Source: Microcebus murinus (taxonomy: Eukaryota; Chordata; Mammalia; Primates; Cheirogaleidae). Taken from it: a DNA stretch of 64,000 nt. Location of the stretch: contig NC_134112.1 of NCBI RefSeq assembly GCF_040939455.1, forward strand, positions 21,602,501 through 21,666,500, given 5' to 3'. Of the stretch, positions 1 to 11,653 are shown one piece after another. The position numbers and the translations under genes were made by a program. Positions within the stretch are counted from its first letter, which is position 1, and each line of letters opens with the position of its first letter. The notes below the pieces were generated by a model. It was given only the letters and a program-made list of their open reading frames with translations, had not been told where the DNA came from and ran no database searches.

Positions 1-65
1 GGGGGGATTGGCTAATAAACTAACAGGGGAATCAAACCTGTGTGCTAAGCATACACATCACTCTA

Positions 66-205
66 GAAAACTAACATTTATTGAGGATCTACTATAATGG
101 CACGCGTTTTATATACACCGTCTGTTTTAACTCTTGCATCAACCATCCAAGAAAGGTATATAATTATACTCATTTGACAAGTGAAGGAAGCAAAACCCAA
201 ACCGA
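66..205 (-). repeat. MIR SINE fragment, antisense
   Basis: The stretch reads as the reverse complement of the MIR core and 3' part: a 'taacatttattgagg' start, a variable middle, then a 'cattttacag-atgagg'-like segment (here 'catttgacaagtgaagg'). It is heavily diverged. Identification is by pattern only. Confidence 0.55.
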
Positions 206-1490
206 TTAAGACTTCAACTCAAGCAATGAAAAGAAAGAAGTAAAAAATTTCAATAAGCAGCAGGAACAAGACTGGGAGCCAGAGAACATATCTACATTGT
301 TGGCTGTACTCCAAAGCTTTTAAGTATTCTAATGTACCTGGCTACTACTACCACTTTTTAAAAACCCACCTTGGAAGGCCATGATATATCCAACACTTAG
401 TATTTTTATTATATAGTAGCATCTACTTTACTTACAATGTGTTACCTGGGCTTCACTCTATTTTGATGTATTAACTTTTACTCTCTTATGGACTTCATAT
501 CTTTTAAAAGCACTATCCTTTCTATTTCAGTGTATTTTGAATTAAAAAAAAATACAGTGAATTATCCCAAGATGAAGTTTAAATGGCTTTTGTTTATAAG
601 TAGCTCAGCAGTTGCAGGGGTATCTGTTCCTATTTTTCCTTACCTGTACCTCTTTTTCTCTCAATCTTCATGTCCTCCCACTGCTGAGGGTGGGGGGCTG
701 TCATCAGGGGCCGGGCTGCCAGGGGTCCTAAAGAAGGGGATGGATAGTGGGTCAGCAGAAAGAGGTTCATTCTCCTTCTAAAACAGAGAGAATAAGTATC
801 CGTGGAGCTCCTGGGGGCATCTTTGCTGCTGTGATAAGTGAGATCTATCCTGATGAAACCAACAGAGTGGAAAACAGGGAAAGAGAGACAAAGAGGGAAA
901 CAAAGTCAGAAAGTTAATGTACACCCAAATGGTCTGGAACTTCTCAGTGACAAGAACCTAAAATTTCTCTCTCTCTGTCTCTCTCTCACTCATGCAGGTA
1001 CTTAAGCTACTTAGAATTGGCCAGTTACCCTAATAGAGGCATCATGTAAAAATCCGAAGAGCTATTATGCCAAAATTTGTATCTCTTAATTCTATAGTAT
1101 TTTTTGTTAAAATTTCCCAGGGGCAAAAGTGGATTAATATCTCAAAAGATTCATATGTGCTGATTTTAAAAGGTTACTCTGCTAGCCCATCTTTAAATGT
1201 CTATGTCATTTTTTAATCATTGATCTCTATTTTCCATAAAGAATCCACTTTGCATCCTGAACTTTTTAATTTGCCTGCCTATGCCAATGAATTTAACTTA
1301 AAAACAAAAATTATGCTATGTCCATATTTCTGAAGTTCTAAAAAGGACCTAGAACTTTATTGCCAAATTAACCTTATGAGTTAATGTTGCTCGATTTTGT
1401 CAGAGATATTTGAACCATTTTTTAATACTTAAAGAATATAACAATATATCATCAGCGGACTGAGAAAGAAGTAGAAACAGACAAACTGGA
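206..1490. other. No recognised gene or repeat
   Basis: AT-rich sequence with no convincing coding frame. A short CT-rich tract lies near 966-990. The 97-residue open frame at 488-781 crosses low-complexity sequence, has no recognisable domain and is not called as a gene. Confidence 0.5.
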
Positions 1491-1496
1491 GTCAGA

Positions 1497-1735
1497 TTAC
1501 AGGTTACACGGGTTCAAAGTCTGGCTCTGCCACTTGCTGGCATTTGGTGTGACCTTGGGCACATTACTTCAGCTCTCTGTACCTCAGTTTTGTCATGTCC
1601 CCAAATTGGGATAATAATAGTTTCTACCTTACAAAGTTGCTGTGATGGTTAAATGAATTAATAATTGTAAAGTGTTTAAAACAGTGCCTGGCACATAAGC
1701 TGGGCTCAGGAAATGTGACTTATTATTACTGGGTT
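1497..1735 (+). repeat. MIR SINE, nearly full length
   Basis: Sense-strand MIR. It has the 'ggttcaaagtctggctctgcc' type core, 'gtgaccttgggcacattactt', the 'cctcagttt' segment, then 'gtgatggttaaatgaattaa' and the 'acagtgcctggcacataa' 3' part. The full order of MIR landmarks is preserved. Confidence 0.88.
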
Positions 1736-1954
1736 TTTAATTTATTAACGGAATAGCCTACTTTAGGGAGCTCCTTCTACCTCATTAGTAGAATACCGAG
1801 CAGTCAGCTGTTACTAGTTAGTACAATCAGTGCTAACAGTGTACAAAATCTTGGCTAAAAGTCTTCATATTTCTTAGTAGGTATGTCTTTGCAAGAATTC
1901 AGGCTCCTCTCCAAAGTGAATTGCCTGAATTCTTATTGTTCACATGCCTTTAAA

Positions 1955-2240
1955 GAGGTCATTGAGTTAAACTAAGGTCATTAACGTAGGCCCAATATGC
2001 CAGTGTCTTTATAAGAAGAGGAGATTAGGACACAAACACACACAAATGGGAAACCTTGTGAAGACACAGGGAGAAGGCAGCCATCCAAAAGTCAAAGAGA
2101 GAGGCCTCAGAAGAAATTAATGCTGACAATACCTGGATCTTGGACTTCTAAGCTTCCAGAATTGTGAAAAAAAATAAGTATCTGTTGTTAAGCCACCAAG
2201 TCTTTGGTACTTTGCTATGGAAGGGATAGTAAACTAATAC
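1955..2240 (+). mobile_element. MLT1-type MaLR LTR, 3' portion
   Basis: The 3' two thirds of an MLT1-like LTR: 'gtctttataagaagaggagattaggacac', a purine-rich middle, 'cctggatcttggacttctaagcttccagaattgtga', the 'aataagtatctgttgttaagccacc' polyadenylation region and the terminal 'ggatagtaaactaatac'. The 5' end is missing or too diverged to see. This is a non-autonomous ERVL-MaLR fossil. Confidence 0.8.
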
Positions 2241-2254
2241 GAAAGGTATTGTCA

Positions 2255-3240
2255 CATTGATTCAGAGAACTGAAAATGTTCTTCCAGCCAGGGGGGTTGG
2301 GGAAAGTATTACCTAGAAGGTGGCTTCTGAAATAGAAGTTGGCCACGTGGAGCTGGAAAGCTGGGAGCTTTTCACGGTGAGAAGAGCATAGCAAGCACAT
2401 GGCTGCAGAAAGGCACTTTAACTTGGCTGAATGGGAGAAAATACCAAAAGTGTAGGTCAAGGCCAAGATAACATGTTTGGATTTTAGGCTGAATGGAAAG
2501 CCACTGAAATATTTTGGGGTGTACTATAACCAAATCTGAGGTGTGCTTGAAAAAAGATAAGTGTGAAATTCACATGATGATCCATTGGAAGGAGAAAGCA
2601 ATTTGAGTTGGAAAAGAATACTTGGCAACCCAACACAGCAGAGTAGAGGATAAAGAGGAAGATTCAGAAAAGACAGACACAGAAGAGGTAAAATCAGTGG
2701 ACCTGGAAGGTGACCCTGTATGACCTAGCAGAAGGAAAAATAAGAACTGGGAGACTACTGGAAGGTAGTGATTTTGTGGTATGGGGGGTTGGGATGATGG
2801 AATTAGTTCTAGAAACAAGAAGAGCATGAAAAACAGGACTAGGAAGGAGACAATCAGTACAGTTTTAGTGATATTAAGGATGACAATTTTAAATGTTGTT
2901 GGAAATCCAGAACTGTAGCTATTTAGATCAGGATAGAAGATATATAATAATATACATAGATCTTATAATCTTTGGAAATATGTAATATAATGGCATTGGC
3001 TTTTCTTACAGTGTGTTTTTATCTACTTGGGGCGTTCCCAGTCTTAGAAGTAAGGACGGAGATACAGATTTTGGATCATCACTGAAGCCATGAAAGGAGA
3101 TTAAGTTGCCAAGAGAACTAATAGTGAAACAGAAGATAAGTTTGGTCAAAGGACTTAGGGGGCATTTAGGGAACAAGAGTCAAAAGAGAAGTAACTGGTG
3201 CATTCTTCAGAGAGGTAGGAGGAAAGCTTATACTTGTCAG
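2255..3240 (-). repeat. L2 LINE remnant, antisense, discontinuous
   Basis: Purine-rich sequence matching the reverse complement of L2 3' sequence, including 'aggctgaatggaaagccactgaaatattttg', 'ctgggagactactggaaggtagtg' and 'catggctgcagaaaggcac'-like pieces. It is old and patchy, so the ends are approximate. The antisense open frames inside it show no recognisable domain. Confidence 0.55.
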
Positions 3241-4330
3241 AAAACCTCTATTTAGCCACTGTACAGAATCTTAAAGAAAATCCCCTCCAAGTGTACCCAT
3301 TGAATGATTAAAATTTGTCATAGAAAAAAAATGAAAGATGCTCCCATTTATACGATAAAGTAGATCCATTTTTACTTGCATTATTGGAACAGGAAACAGG
3401 AATCTCAATGTTTCCTTAGCTATAGTAAATATAAATAAAAGTATAAAAAAATCAAAGAACTTAGTGTCTACGAGCTATTGCTCACCTTGAAATTTCCCTT
3501 AGGGATAATAAATGTGTTTTCATAAAGTTTAAAGGAAAAGATATTCAAACACAGCCTCACAGAGTGTTGGTGCTAGAAGTGATGCAATCTCACATCTTTC
3601 TCCCAAGAAGTAGAATTCAAATCAAAGAGCTCATTGGAGGTTACATTACTAAACATTGGCTTTTTTATTTCATCCCATCAATGTTTATAAAACTACTCTC
3701 TCTGGTGCACTAATTGCATGGTCACTTCTCTCTGCACAAGACTGCCATAGGGTATGTGTGTTTAGATACCCTCACTTACGACTATATGCGATGACCGCCC
3801 AGTGCCCCTTTGATCTACAGTGGGCAGAACCTGTCCCATACTACATGAATGGTTGCCAGGAGCTCACGGTTGTGACTGCACAGAAGGCAATGTTCACAGA
3901 AAGATGGCCTGAAAAGATAGTTTCCTTGCTTATGAGAGAATTTGCCTTTAAACACATTCTTCTCATTTCCAAAACCCCTGAGCTTGAAACAATGCTATTT
4001 TATATAAGTGGATTTATGAACAGTTGTAAGCTTTATAGGGCATTGAGTTTCCTGTGCATGTTTGGCTATTGCAGAATAAAGGGATTTATACTTAATATCA
4101 ATTAGTTTAAGATTAACTTACAAATCCAGGATAGTTCAACTTTTTATTTTGAAGATCATAATGAGAATACCTATTTCACGTTACACTTGCGTTAGAAAGT
4201 TGTTTAAATAAACAATCATATCAAAGCCCCATAAGTAATCCTTAAAGGCCAAAATTTCAGATAGAAAATTATATCTAAAATAAATGAATTTCTATCATAC
4301 TGAAAGCCATTCCACAAAGAGGCTTTCTAA
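3241..4330. other. Unique sequence with one open frame of unclear meaning
   Basis: No repeat family recognised. On the plus strand a frame stays open from 3656 to 4105, but it begins at TTG; the first in-frame ATG lies about 45 codons in and leaves about 104 codons. I see no domain, signal peptide or splice-flanked structure. It is more likely chance than a gene. Confidence 0.4.
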
Positions 4331-4724
4331 CATACAGGCATACCTTGTTTTATTGTACTTCACTTCTTTGTACTGCATAGATACTGCATTTTTCACAAAT
4401 TGAAGGTCTGTCATAACCCTACATCAAGCAAGTTTATTGGTACCATTTTTTGTGTCTCTTGTGTCATATTTTGTTAATCCTCACAATATTTCAAACTTTT
4501 TCATTATTATATCGATTATGGTGATCTGTGATGAGTAATTTTTGATGTTACTATTGTAATTGAACTGTACCCATATAAAATGGCAAACCCAATCAATAAA
4601 AATTGTGTGTGTTCTGACTGTTCTACCAACCAACTGGCTGTTAAACATCTCTTTCCCTCACCTCAGGCCTCTCTATTCCGTGAGACACAACACTATCGAA
4701 ATTAGGCCAATTAATAACCTTACA

Positions 4725-6689
4725 GTGTCCTCTAAGTGTTCAAGTGAAAGGAAGAATTAGATGCCTATCACTTTAAATCAAAAGCTAGAAATGATTAAGC
4801 TAAGTGAGAAAGGTATGTCTGAAGCAAAATAGGCCAAAAGCTGGGCCTCTTATGCCAGACAGTTAGCAAATTTGTGAATGCAAAAGAAAAGTTCTTGAAG
4901 GAAATTAAAAGTGCTACTCCAGCGAACACACACATGATAAGAAAGTAAAACAGCCTTATTGCTAATATGGAGAGAGTTTTAGTGGTCTAACCAGCCACAA
5001 TATTTCTTTAAGCCAAAGCCTAATCCAGAGCAGGGTTCCCTCTTCAGTTCTGGGAAGGCAGAGAGAGGTGAGGAAGCTCCAGAAGAAGAGTTGGAAGCTA
5101 GCAGTTGGAAAAACTGCTAAGTTGGAAGTTGGTTCATGAAGTTTAAGAAAAGAAGCCATTTCCTTAAGATAAAAGCCCAAAGTGCAACAGCAAGTGCTGA
5201 TAGAGAAGCTACAGCAAGCTGTCTAGAACACCTAGCTAAGATCATTGATGAAGGTGGCTACACTAAACAACAGATTTTCAATGTAGATAAAACAGCTTTC
5301 TAACAGAAGAAGATGCCACCTTGGACGTTCATAGCTACAGAGAAGTCACTGCCTGGCTTCAAAGCTTCATAGACTTATTAAGGGCTAATGCAGCTGGTGA
5401 CTTTAAGTTGAACCCAATGCTCATTGACCATTCCAAAAATCCTAGGGCCCTTAAGAATTATGCCAAATCAACTCTGCCTGTGCTCTATAAATTGTACAAC
5501 AAAGCCTCTGAGACAGCACATCTGTTTCCAGCATGGTTTACTGAATATTTTAAGCCTATTGTTGAGACCAGCTGCTCAAAAAAAAATTCTATTCAAAATA
5601 TTACTGCTCATTGACAATGCACCTGGTTACCCAAGAGCAGGCGTCCTCAAACTATGGCCCTCGGGCCACATGCCACCCGCCTAGGACATGTATCTGGCCC
5701 ACCGGGTGTTTTTACCACCACTGCCTGTCCTGCTTAGCAGCCGACTCGTCCTGGGCCCACAGTGCGCACTCTCCAATGGTCGGAGGGACAGTGAACTGGA
5801 CCCCTGTTTAAAAAGTTTGAGGACCCCTGCCCAAGAGCTCTGATGGAGAGGTACAAGGAGATTAATGTTATTTTCATGCCTGCTGACACAACATCCATTC
5901 TGCAGTCCATGGATCTAGGAGTCATTTCAACTTTCAAGTTTTGTTACTTAAGAAATAATGTTTCATAAGGCAATAGCTGCCATAGATAATGGTTCCTCTC
6001 ATGGACCTGGGCAAAATAAATGGAAAACCTGGAAAAGACTCACCATTCTAGATGCCATGAAGAACATTCATGATTAAAAGGAAGAGATCAAAGTATCAAC
6101 ATGGACAGGAGTTTGGGAGAAGTCGATTCCAACCCTCATGAAAGACTTTGAGGGGTTCAAGACTTCTGTGGAGGAAGTCATCGCAGATGTGGTGCAAATC
6201 TCAAGAGAACCCAAACTGGAAGTGGAGCCGGAAGATGTGACTGAATTGCTATGATCTGATGAGAAAACTTGAAGGGGTGAGGAGCTGCTTCTTACAGATG
6301 AGCAAAGAAAGTGGTTTCTTGAGATGGAAGCTACGCCCGGTGAAGATGTTGTGAACATTGTTGAAATAACAAAGAATTTAGAATATTACATACACTTACT
6401 TAGTTGATAAAGCTGTGGCAGGGTTTGAGAGACTTAACTCCAATTCTGAAAGAAGGTCTACTGTGGGTAAAATGCTATCAAACAGCATTTCATGCTACAG
6501 AGAAATCTTTTGTGAAAGGAAGAGTCAATCAGTGATGCAAACTTCATTGTGGTCTTATTTGAGAAATTGCCACGGCCACCCCAGCCTTCAGCAACCATCA
6601 CCCTGATCTGTCAGACGCCATCAACGCTGATGCAAGACCCTCCACCAGCAAAAAGATTATGACTCACTGAAGGCTCAGATGATTGCTAG
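4725..6689 (+). pseudogene. Decayed Tigger1 transposase
   Basis: Former pogo-type transposase (N-terminal helix-turn-helix DNA-binding region, then a DDE catalytic domain) that cut and pasted Tigger1 and mobilised MER2-like relatives. The original start codon is now GTG at 4725. Stops and frameshifts are spread through the frame, and a short deletion near 4989 removes part of the segment before 'accagccacaat'. Traces of the catalytic core survive: 'FNVDKTAF' near 5277-5300, where the family has NVDE; '[10 protein letters not shown]' near 5602-5630; and 'MDLGVI' near 5908-5925. The hAT-like MITE sits immediately after the second motif and breaks the frame. The stop is TAG at 6687-6689. Not functional. 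Confidence 0.9.
5638..5829 (-). mobile_element. hAT-like MITE, 192 bp, inside Tigger1
   Basis: Short non-autonomous DNA element with inverted ends CAGGCGTCCTCAAACT and AGTTTGAGGACCCCTG. It is flanked by a perfect 8-bp target duplication, CCCAAGAG, at 5630-5637 and 5830-5837. An 8-bp duplication is the hAT hallmark. Removing the insert and one duplication restores continuous Tigger1. No transposase is encoded. The same family recurs at 36814-37036 in the opposite orientation. I do not assign a library name. Its insertion post-dates Tigger1. Confidence 0.92.
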
Positions 6690-6905
6690 CATTTTTTATC
6701 AATAAATTATTTTAAAATTAAGGGATATATATTGTTCTTTTAGATATAATTCTAGTGTACACTTAATGAACTACAGTATAGTGTAAACATAACTTTTATG
6801 TGCACTGAAAAACCACAAAAATATGTGTGGCTCCCTTTATTGTGATACTCACTTTATTGCAGTGGTCTGGAATTGAACCCTCAGCGTCTCCAAGGAATGC
6901 CTGTA

Positions 6906-9640
6906 CTTCCTGTCTGTCTCTTTATATGATATCAAGAAACAATTAATTAACCAACAGAATATCAACCTACTAAACTGAGTTTGTTATTCCTATTGCAATA
7001 CCTTTAAACGCTAATATTTATCAATCATTTGTCAACAATTACTTCACTGATATTTAAGTAAACCTTTAAAGTATAATACAAAATATTGATTTACAGGAAA
7101 CACAGACCTTATAATGCAGTTGAGGAAAACATATCATCATTTGTCTTTTACAAATGGAAAATCGATGGCTAGGAATAATTAAAGGTTTTATTTGTTTGGC
7201 CAAATCAATTCATAATCATTGGCCTGAGTGTGTCTGTATATCTCTTCCCAAATAAGATTTGAAGAGCTACTTATTGGAACTTACTGAATATACACTATCA
7301 AAAGATTATGATGTTGAGTCTAATAGCATATATTCAATAAGTTTATTATAGAACAGAAATTTAGAGCCATGACTAAACGATTAAAACATGAAATGAAGAT
7401 AAACCTCTACAGCAAAAACAGAAAGCTAGCCGTTCTATATTTCAATACATGCAAACCATCAAGCCAAAAGAAGCAAGCCCCAAAATACATTTGCTAGTGC
7501 CCAATTGCAAAACCATGCCGACCATTTTAGGGATCTGGTTAAAGGACTTTGAAAGAATTTTCCCTCCTCTCACCTCATCGGGCCATAACATTGGTACCTT
7601 GGTGCTTACTGCAAATTTTTTCTAAACAAAAACATAAATTATTAAACTCAAAATCATAATCATCATAAAATGCTCCATCCCAATATTTCTCCCCATATAA
7701 AGTCTTTCTGAATATTTTTATATCAACAAAGAATTGTTATTTGGGGCAATAATTTATCTTAAATGGAATTTGTATGAAACTATGCTGCCTTTCCAAGCCG
7801 TGTGCATAAAGACCATGGCATTAAATTTTCCTTTAAAACAAAACAAACAAAAAACAGCAACTTTGAACACGGGGATGTGTCTACAAGCACTGGTGACTCA
7901 AAGAGGTGTTTAATTATAGCAGTAAAGGGATGAATATGCATCTGTTCTACAAAGAGTAATTTTATCTAAATTTTGTCTATGTGGAGTGCATTGACATGGC
8001 AAGAAGAAAATGGTGAAAAGGTTACTGGAGATGCAATTTGCACAGGGGGAGGGGGATGGATAATTGGGTCAGTTGAGTTCATATATTAAAGAATTGTCTG
8101 CCGGCTACTGCATTGGCTGTCACAGCCTGTCCCAATCAAGCATAACTGCAGATCTCAGAAAGCTGTCATCAATTGAAATGGAAATACACATTTTATATAG
8201 GTTCAAACAAAGAGCCAGTGCTAATATTGACTGTATATTTGATCACCAAGTGGGTGACAGTTGAATATTTCATTTTACTCTACTACACTTTGGTAAAATT
8301 AGAAAAGAAGTTTTGGTCTCCTTTGAAATACATATAGGTTTGATTTATTTGTCTCAATTTGAGGGAAAATAGTGATATTTAAAGAATGAATGTTTCTTTG
8401 ATGATGTCTCACCTCCAAAAAGAAAAGAACAATCAAAACAATAAATATATATAAACTACAATCACAAAAATTTCTGACTTCCATAATCAATCAACATTGC
8501 TTCAAGACACACCGTTTCTTCTTCATAGTCTATTTAAATGGCTCAAAAACAGCATGACAATGGACAGACTCCCTTGTTAAAGAAAACAATTACTTGGTAG
8601 TATAGGTTATTTTAATGGACATATCCCTTTAAATGAAGCCATCACATCTGTTCTGCCTTCTAATTACAAATGCAAAAGGAATACAATTCACCGATGCATC
8701 ATAAAAAAGTAAAACATAAGTGATTTAAATGCATATGTATGTTCTTTAGTCAATGCAGCATGCAATCTGCTATGTTTTTTACATGTTCTGGGCACAAATC
8801 AGATGGAAAACCTGTTCTCTGCCGAAATGTGATTTCTTCTCCCTGGATAAGTTTGGTGAGGTATGGAAGCTCTGGTTTGCATAAATGGTGTCAAATGTAC
8901 ACTACAGATCTAGCAAGTGTTCTAGCTAAACTCTTCCTAGGGACTGATATTTTATAATCAATATGATGCATTGCACCACTCTGATGCTGGTTGATTACTA
9001 AAATATACTAATTTAATGTATAGGAGAGATTTTCACTGATGCATAAGAAATAATTTCTTCTTCTTTCTCTCTTCATAAAGGGGAAAAACATGAGAAATAT
9101 TTTCATAGTGTATCCCAATTGTCTGTGCTCTCTGGGGGTGACTAGGATTTGCTGCTCCCAAATGACTTATTTAAGGAATTGTATGTACTTTTCATGCAAT
9201 ACATAAATGGTACAATAGACATTGGTAAATGACAGTATTTTCTTCTCAAAGAAAGATAATTTGCTTCTAATAAAAATAGTCCCATCCTTTTACCTACTTT
9301 TTACCAGGACTAAAACGTGGGATGTGGTTGCACCTCAGTTCTCCTCCTGCTAAGAAGGGGGCAGCTCGAAAGGGTCAGTGCCTGACCATGTCTGCAGGTG
9401 GGTCCCATTACCAGGAACAGAACTTTACAAATACTAGCTGGTCATAAAGTGTTTTTATGAATGAATAAGTGAGCCTAAAAGTATAAGCGGGAAATTGAAT
9501 GGTCCTGGGAAAATTCTGCTACCAAAGAACCACTGTATTTGAAAATATTAAAACAAGTGTTAATATAGCTTTTCGATATGAGAGAAATTTCCCCTTCTTT
9601 ATTATTGCTCAATCTTTGAAAAACCTTTTTAGTATTTCCC
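6906..9640. other. Unique AT-rich DNA without recognised genes
   Basis: No repeat family is clear over most of this 2.7-kb stretch. The sequence is AT-rich and of ordinary complexity. A block at about 8055-8280 looks like conserved non-coding DNA and is listed separately. No open frame here is a credible gene. Confidence 0.5.
8055..8280. promoter_or_regulatory. Candidate conserved non-coding element
   Basis: A repeat-free block of balanced composition containing 'ctgtcatcaattgaaat' and 'gggtgacagttgaatatt'. It has two copies of the TGACAG/CTGTCA motif bound by TALE homeodomain factors (MEIS/PREP type), plus AATTG cores. This texture is typical of deeply conserved vertebrate enhancers, but conservation cannot be shown from one sequence. 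Inference only. Confidence 0.25.
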
Positions 9641-9644
9641 TCCT

Positions 9645-9735
9645 AGAGTTATTGGGAGAATAAAATGAGATAGTAAATATAAAGCACTTAACACAGTGCC
9701 TGGACCACAGTAAGTGCTCTGTAAACATCAGCTAC
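9645..9735 (+). repeat. MIR SINE 3' fragment
   Basis: Carries 'gagaataaaatgagatagtaaatataaagcacttaacacagtgcctgg' followed by 'cagtaagtgctctgtaaa', the MIR 3' landmark order. Confidence 0.75.
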
Positions 9736-9740
9736 GTTTG

Positions 9741-11085
9741 CGTTTTTGTTTCTTATACAATGATAGAATATTTATTCAGTGCTAAAGTTGCAGGAGACTC
9801 AGATCTCAGACTCCTGACTGCTGTCCTAAGGATCTGTTCCTTCCATCAAAGCCAAATGGGTGTTTTTCTTTTCACATCTGCGTTAGTCTTTGGACTCAGT
9901 GAGTTCATCTGTGGATTAGTGGAAGGATCCAGTGGTTTATAGGGGTCTTTAAGCATGAATATTGTAGACTGTGGGGTTTTATATGAGGAGTAATTAATTT
10001 TGCAGTACTTAGAAACAAGATACGACTATATTATTACCTATAAAAGATGGGAATTCATGCATGCTATCATAAAATGACTATTACTCTTACTAGACAGATT
10101 ACTGGATATTCCTGATTCTAGTCATTTCAGATAGTGACCATATCTGATTTTTTAATTAGAAAAACAAATGCAGACAACTAATAGTAAGAGTAGACACCCA
10201 TGAATTTTACCAAACAGCTATCTTTTGTGCACATATCTTATGGAAATTCTCAGTGAGTAGAGAGAAGCACCAGAATTTTCACAGGATGGTTGTAATAAGA
10301 AATTAACAAAATGAAGTTCATCCCCAGGTGGTAGGGTACTATGCATCAGGGAAACTAGATTTTGACTAGATGCGTGTGCTTCACAGAGTGACTGAAGACA
10401 TGACATTTTGGTAAATGACAATGTTTCCAGGCCAATATGTATAATATGATAGCATTTAGGTAAGTTTTTTTAGAAAACTGTTTATGGATGCGTAAATCAC
10501 TACTAATGCTACGGAAACATCATCAGCTACGTACACCCACTGAATGCATGACAGTGCTCACCTTTTAGGCACAGAGGGATGGGATCGTGGCAGGATGGCA
10601 AGAACACGTAAATGTTACTGGTAACATTTAAAATCTCCATGAAATAAGAGTTCTGAAGCAAATATTACTGGAGTTTACACTTTTAATTGGGGGGGGGGAG
10701 TGGGTATTAATAATAAGAGATAAATTCAATGGTGCACTTACTGTGTCTGGCAATATTCTAAGCTGATGTTTTCACCCTGGATGCAAGCTATGATTATTTT
10801 ATATACTGTTATCTATGACCAAAACAACTAACCCAAAGCCTGATCAATTTCTCATCCAATAGACAATTAATTATAAATAGGGTTAAGAATCTGAATTTGA
10901 TGGCTGCAATGGATACTGGCAGCTTCAAATTCATTGAATACACACACACAAAAATACACACGCACTCGTGCGCAGGCAGTAGGCAGTCGGCCATCATCAG
11001 GGTAACTTTTCTCCTAAAATTACTTACCACTGAGATCCGACAGAAAATGAAGGGTAGGAATGTGGTCTTTACAGCTGGCCAGCAG
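9741..11085. other. Unique sequence, no gene recognised
   Basis: No coding region or repeat family recognised. It includes a 10-bp G run at 10689-10698, a short CA-rich patch at about 10940-10970 and a perfect 22-bp palindrome listed separately. Confidence 0.5.
10609..10630. repeat. Near-perfect 22-bp palindrome
   Basis: Arms TAAATGTTAC and GTAACATTTA are exact reverse complements separated by TG. It sits in unique sequence. It could be a dimeric transcription-factor site or chance. Confidence 0.6.
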
Positions 11086-11089
11086 TGCC

Positions 11090-11285
11090 TTAGAGACCCA
11101 ACTTTGTCTCTTCCTGTGTAAGACTGGGCTTAACTTGCCTAAGCCTCTGTTTCCTCGCCTGTAACATAAAGAATGCCATTTTGTAAGGTCGGTGGTGGTG
11201 ATTAATAAGGGACAATGCAAAGCACACCTCCCGGATCGCTGTAAGCACTCAATAAATATTAGCTATTGCTATTATCGCCGCCACT
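11090..11285 (+). repeat. MIR SINE
   Basis: 'gactgggcttaacttgcctaagcctctgtttcc', a variable central part, then 'gtaagcactcaataaatattagctattgctatta' match the core and 3' end of MIR in order. Confidence 0.75.
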
Positions 11286-11653
11286 CCCGGCATCAAATGT
11301 CATCACTTCCTGCGAACGCTTTTAAAGTAGATTCTGTCATTTGCATGGGTGAGAAGAAGAAAACCCTGATGGGGTTTGACAAACAGGGACTCCAAAGAAA
11401 ATTATTTCTCCTTTACATACACAACTGACTTCCTTTGATACGAATGTGCAATCTCCATGTGCATGGAAATGAGGAAGACCAAACGCTGTTCACATCTATT
11501 TGGCTTTCTAACTTCAAAAGCACAACTCTGAGCAATCTGCTGCAGGCTGTGGTCCTCGCAGCCTCCCGGCCGGGCTCCCTAACACGGCACCCGACAGCGC
11601 TCTGCCCCTCACAGCGCAGCTCTCCATCCCCTTACTGACATAAAAAACATGTA

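Larger units (their letters stand above)
4335..6903 (+). mobile_element. Tigger1 DNA transposon, nearly full length, interrupted
   Basis: Pogo-like Tc1/mariner superfamily element. The left end begins with CAGGCATACC and the right end finishes with GGAATGCCTG, giving inverted termini. TA dinucleotides flank both ends (4333-4334 and 6904-6905), as expected for the superfamily. After removing the nested insertion and one copy of its target duplication, about 2.37 kb remain, close to the usual 2.4 kb of Tigger1. The 5' non-coding part, transposase region and 3' non-coding part are in the normal order. Small deletions and many point changes are visible, so this is a fossil. It is split at 5638-5829 by a hAT-like MITE. 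Confidence 0.95.

Noticed and set aside
488..781. 97-codon plus-strand open frame
   Set aside because: Crosses low-complexity sequence, no domain, no splice or promoter context; typical chance frame.
10940..10980. CA-rich patch considered as a microsatellite
   Set aside because: Only a few imperfect CA units mixed with A-rich sequence; too short to list as a repeat.
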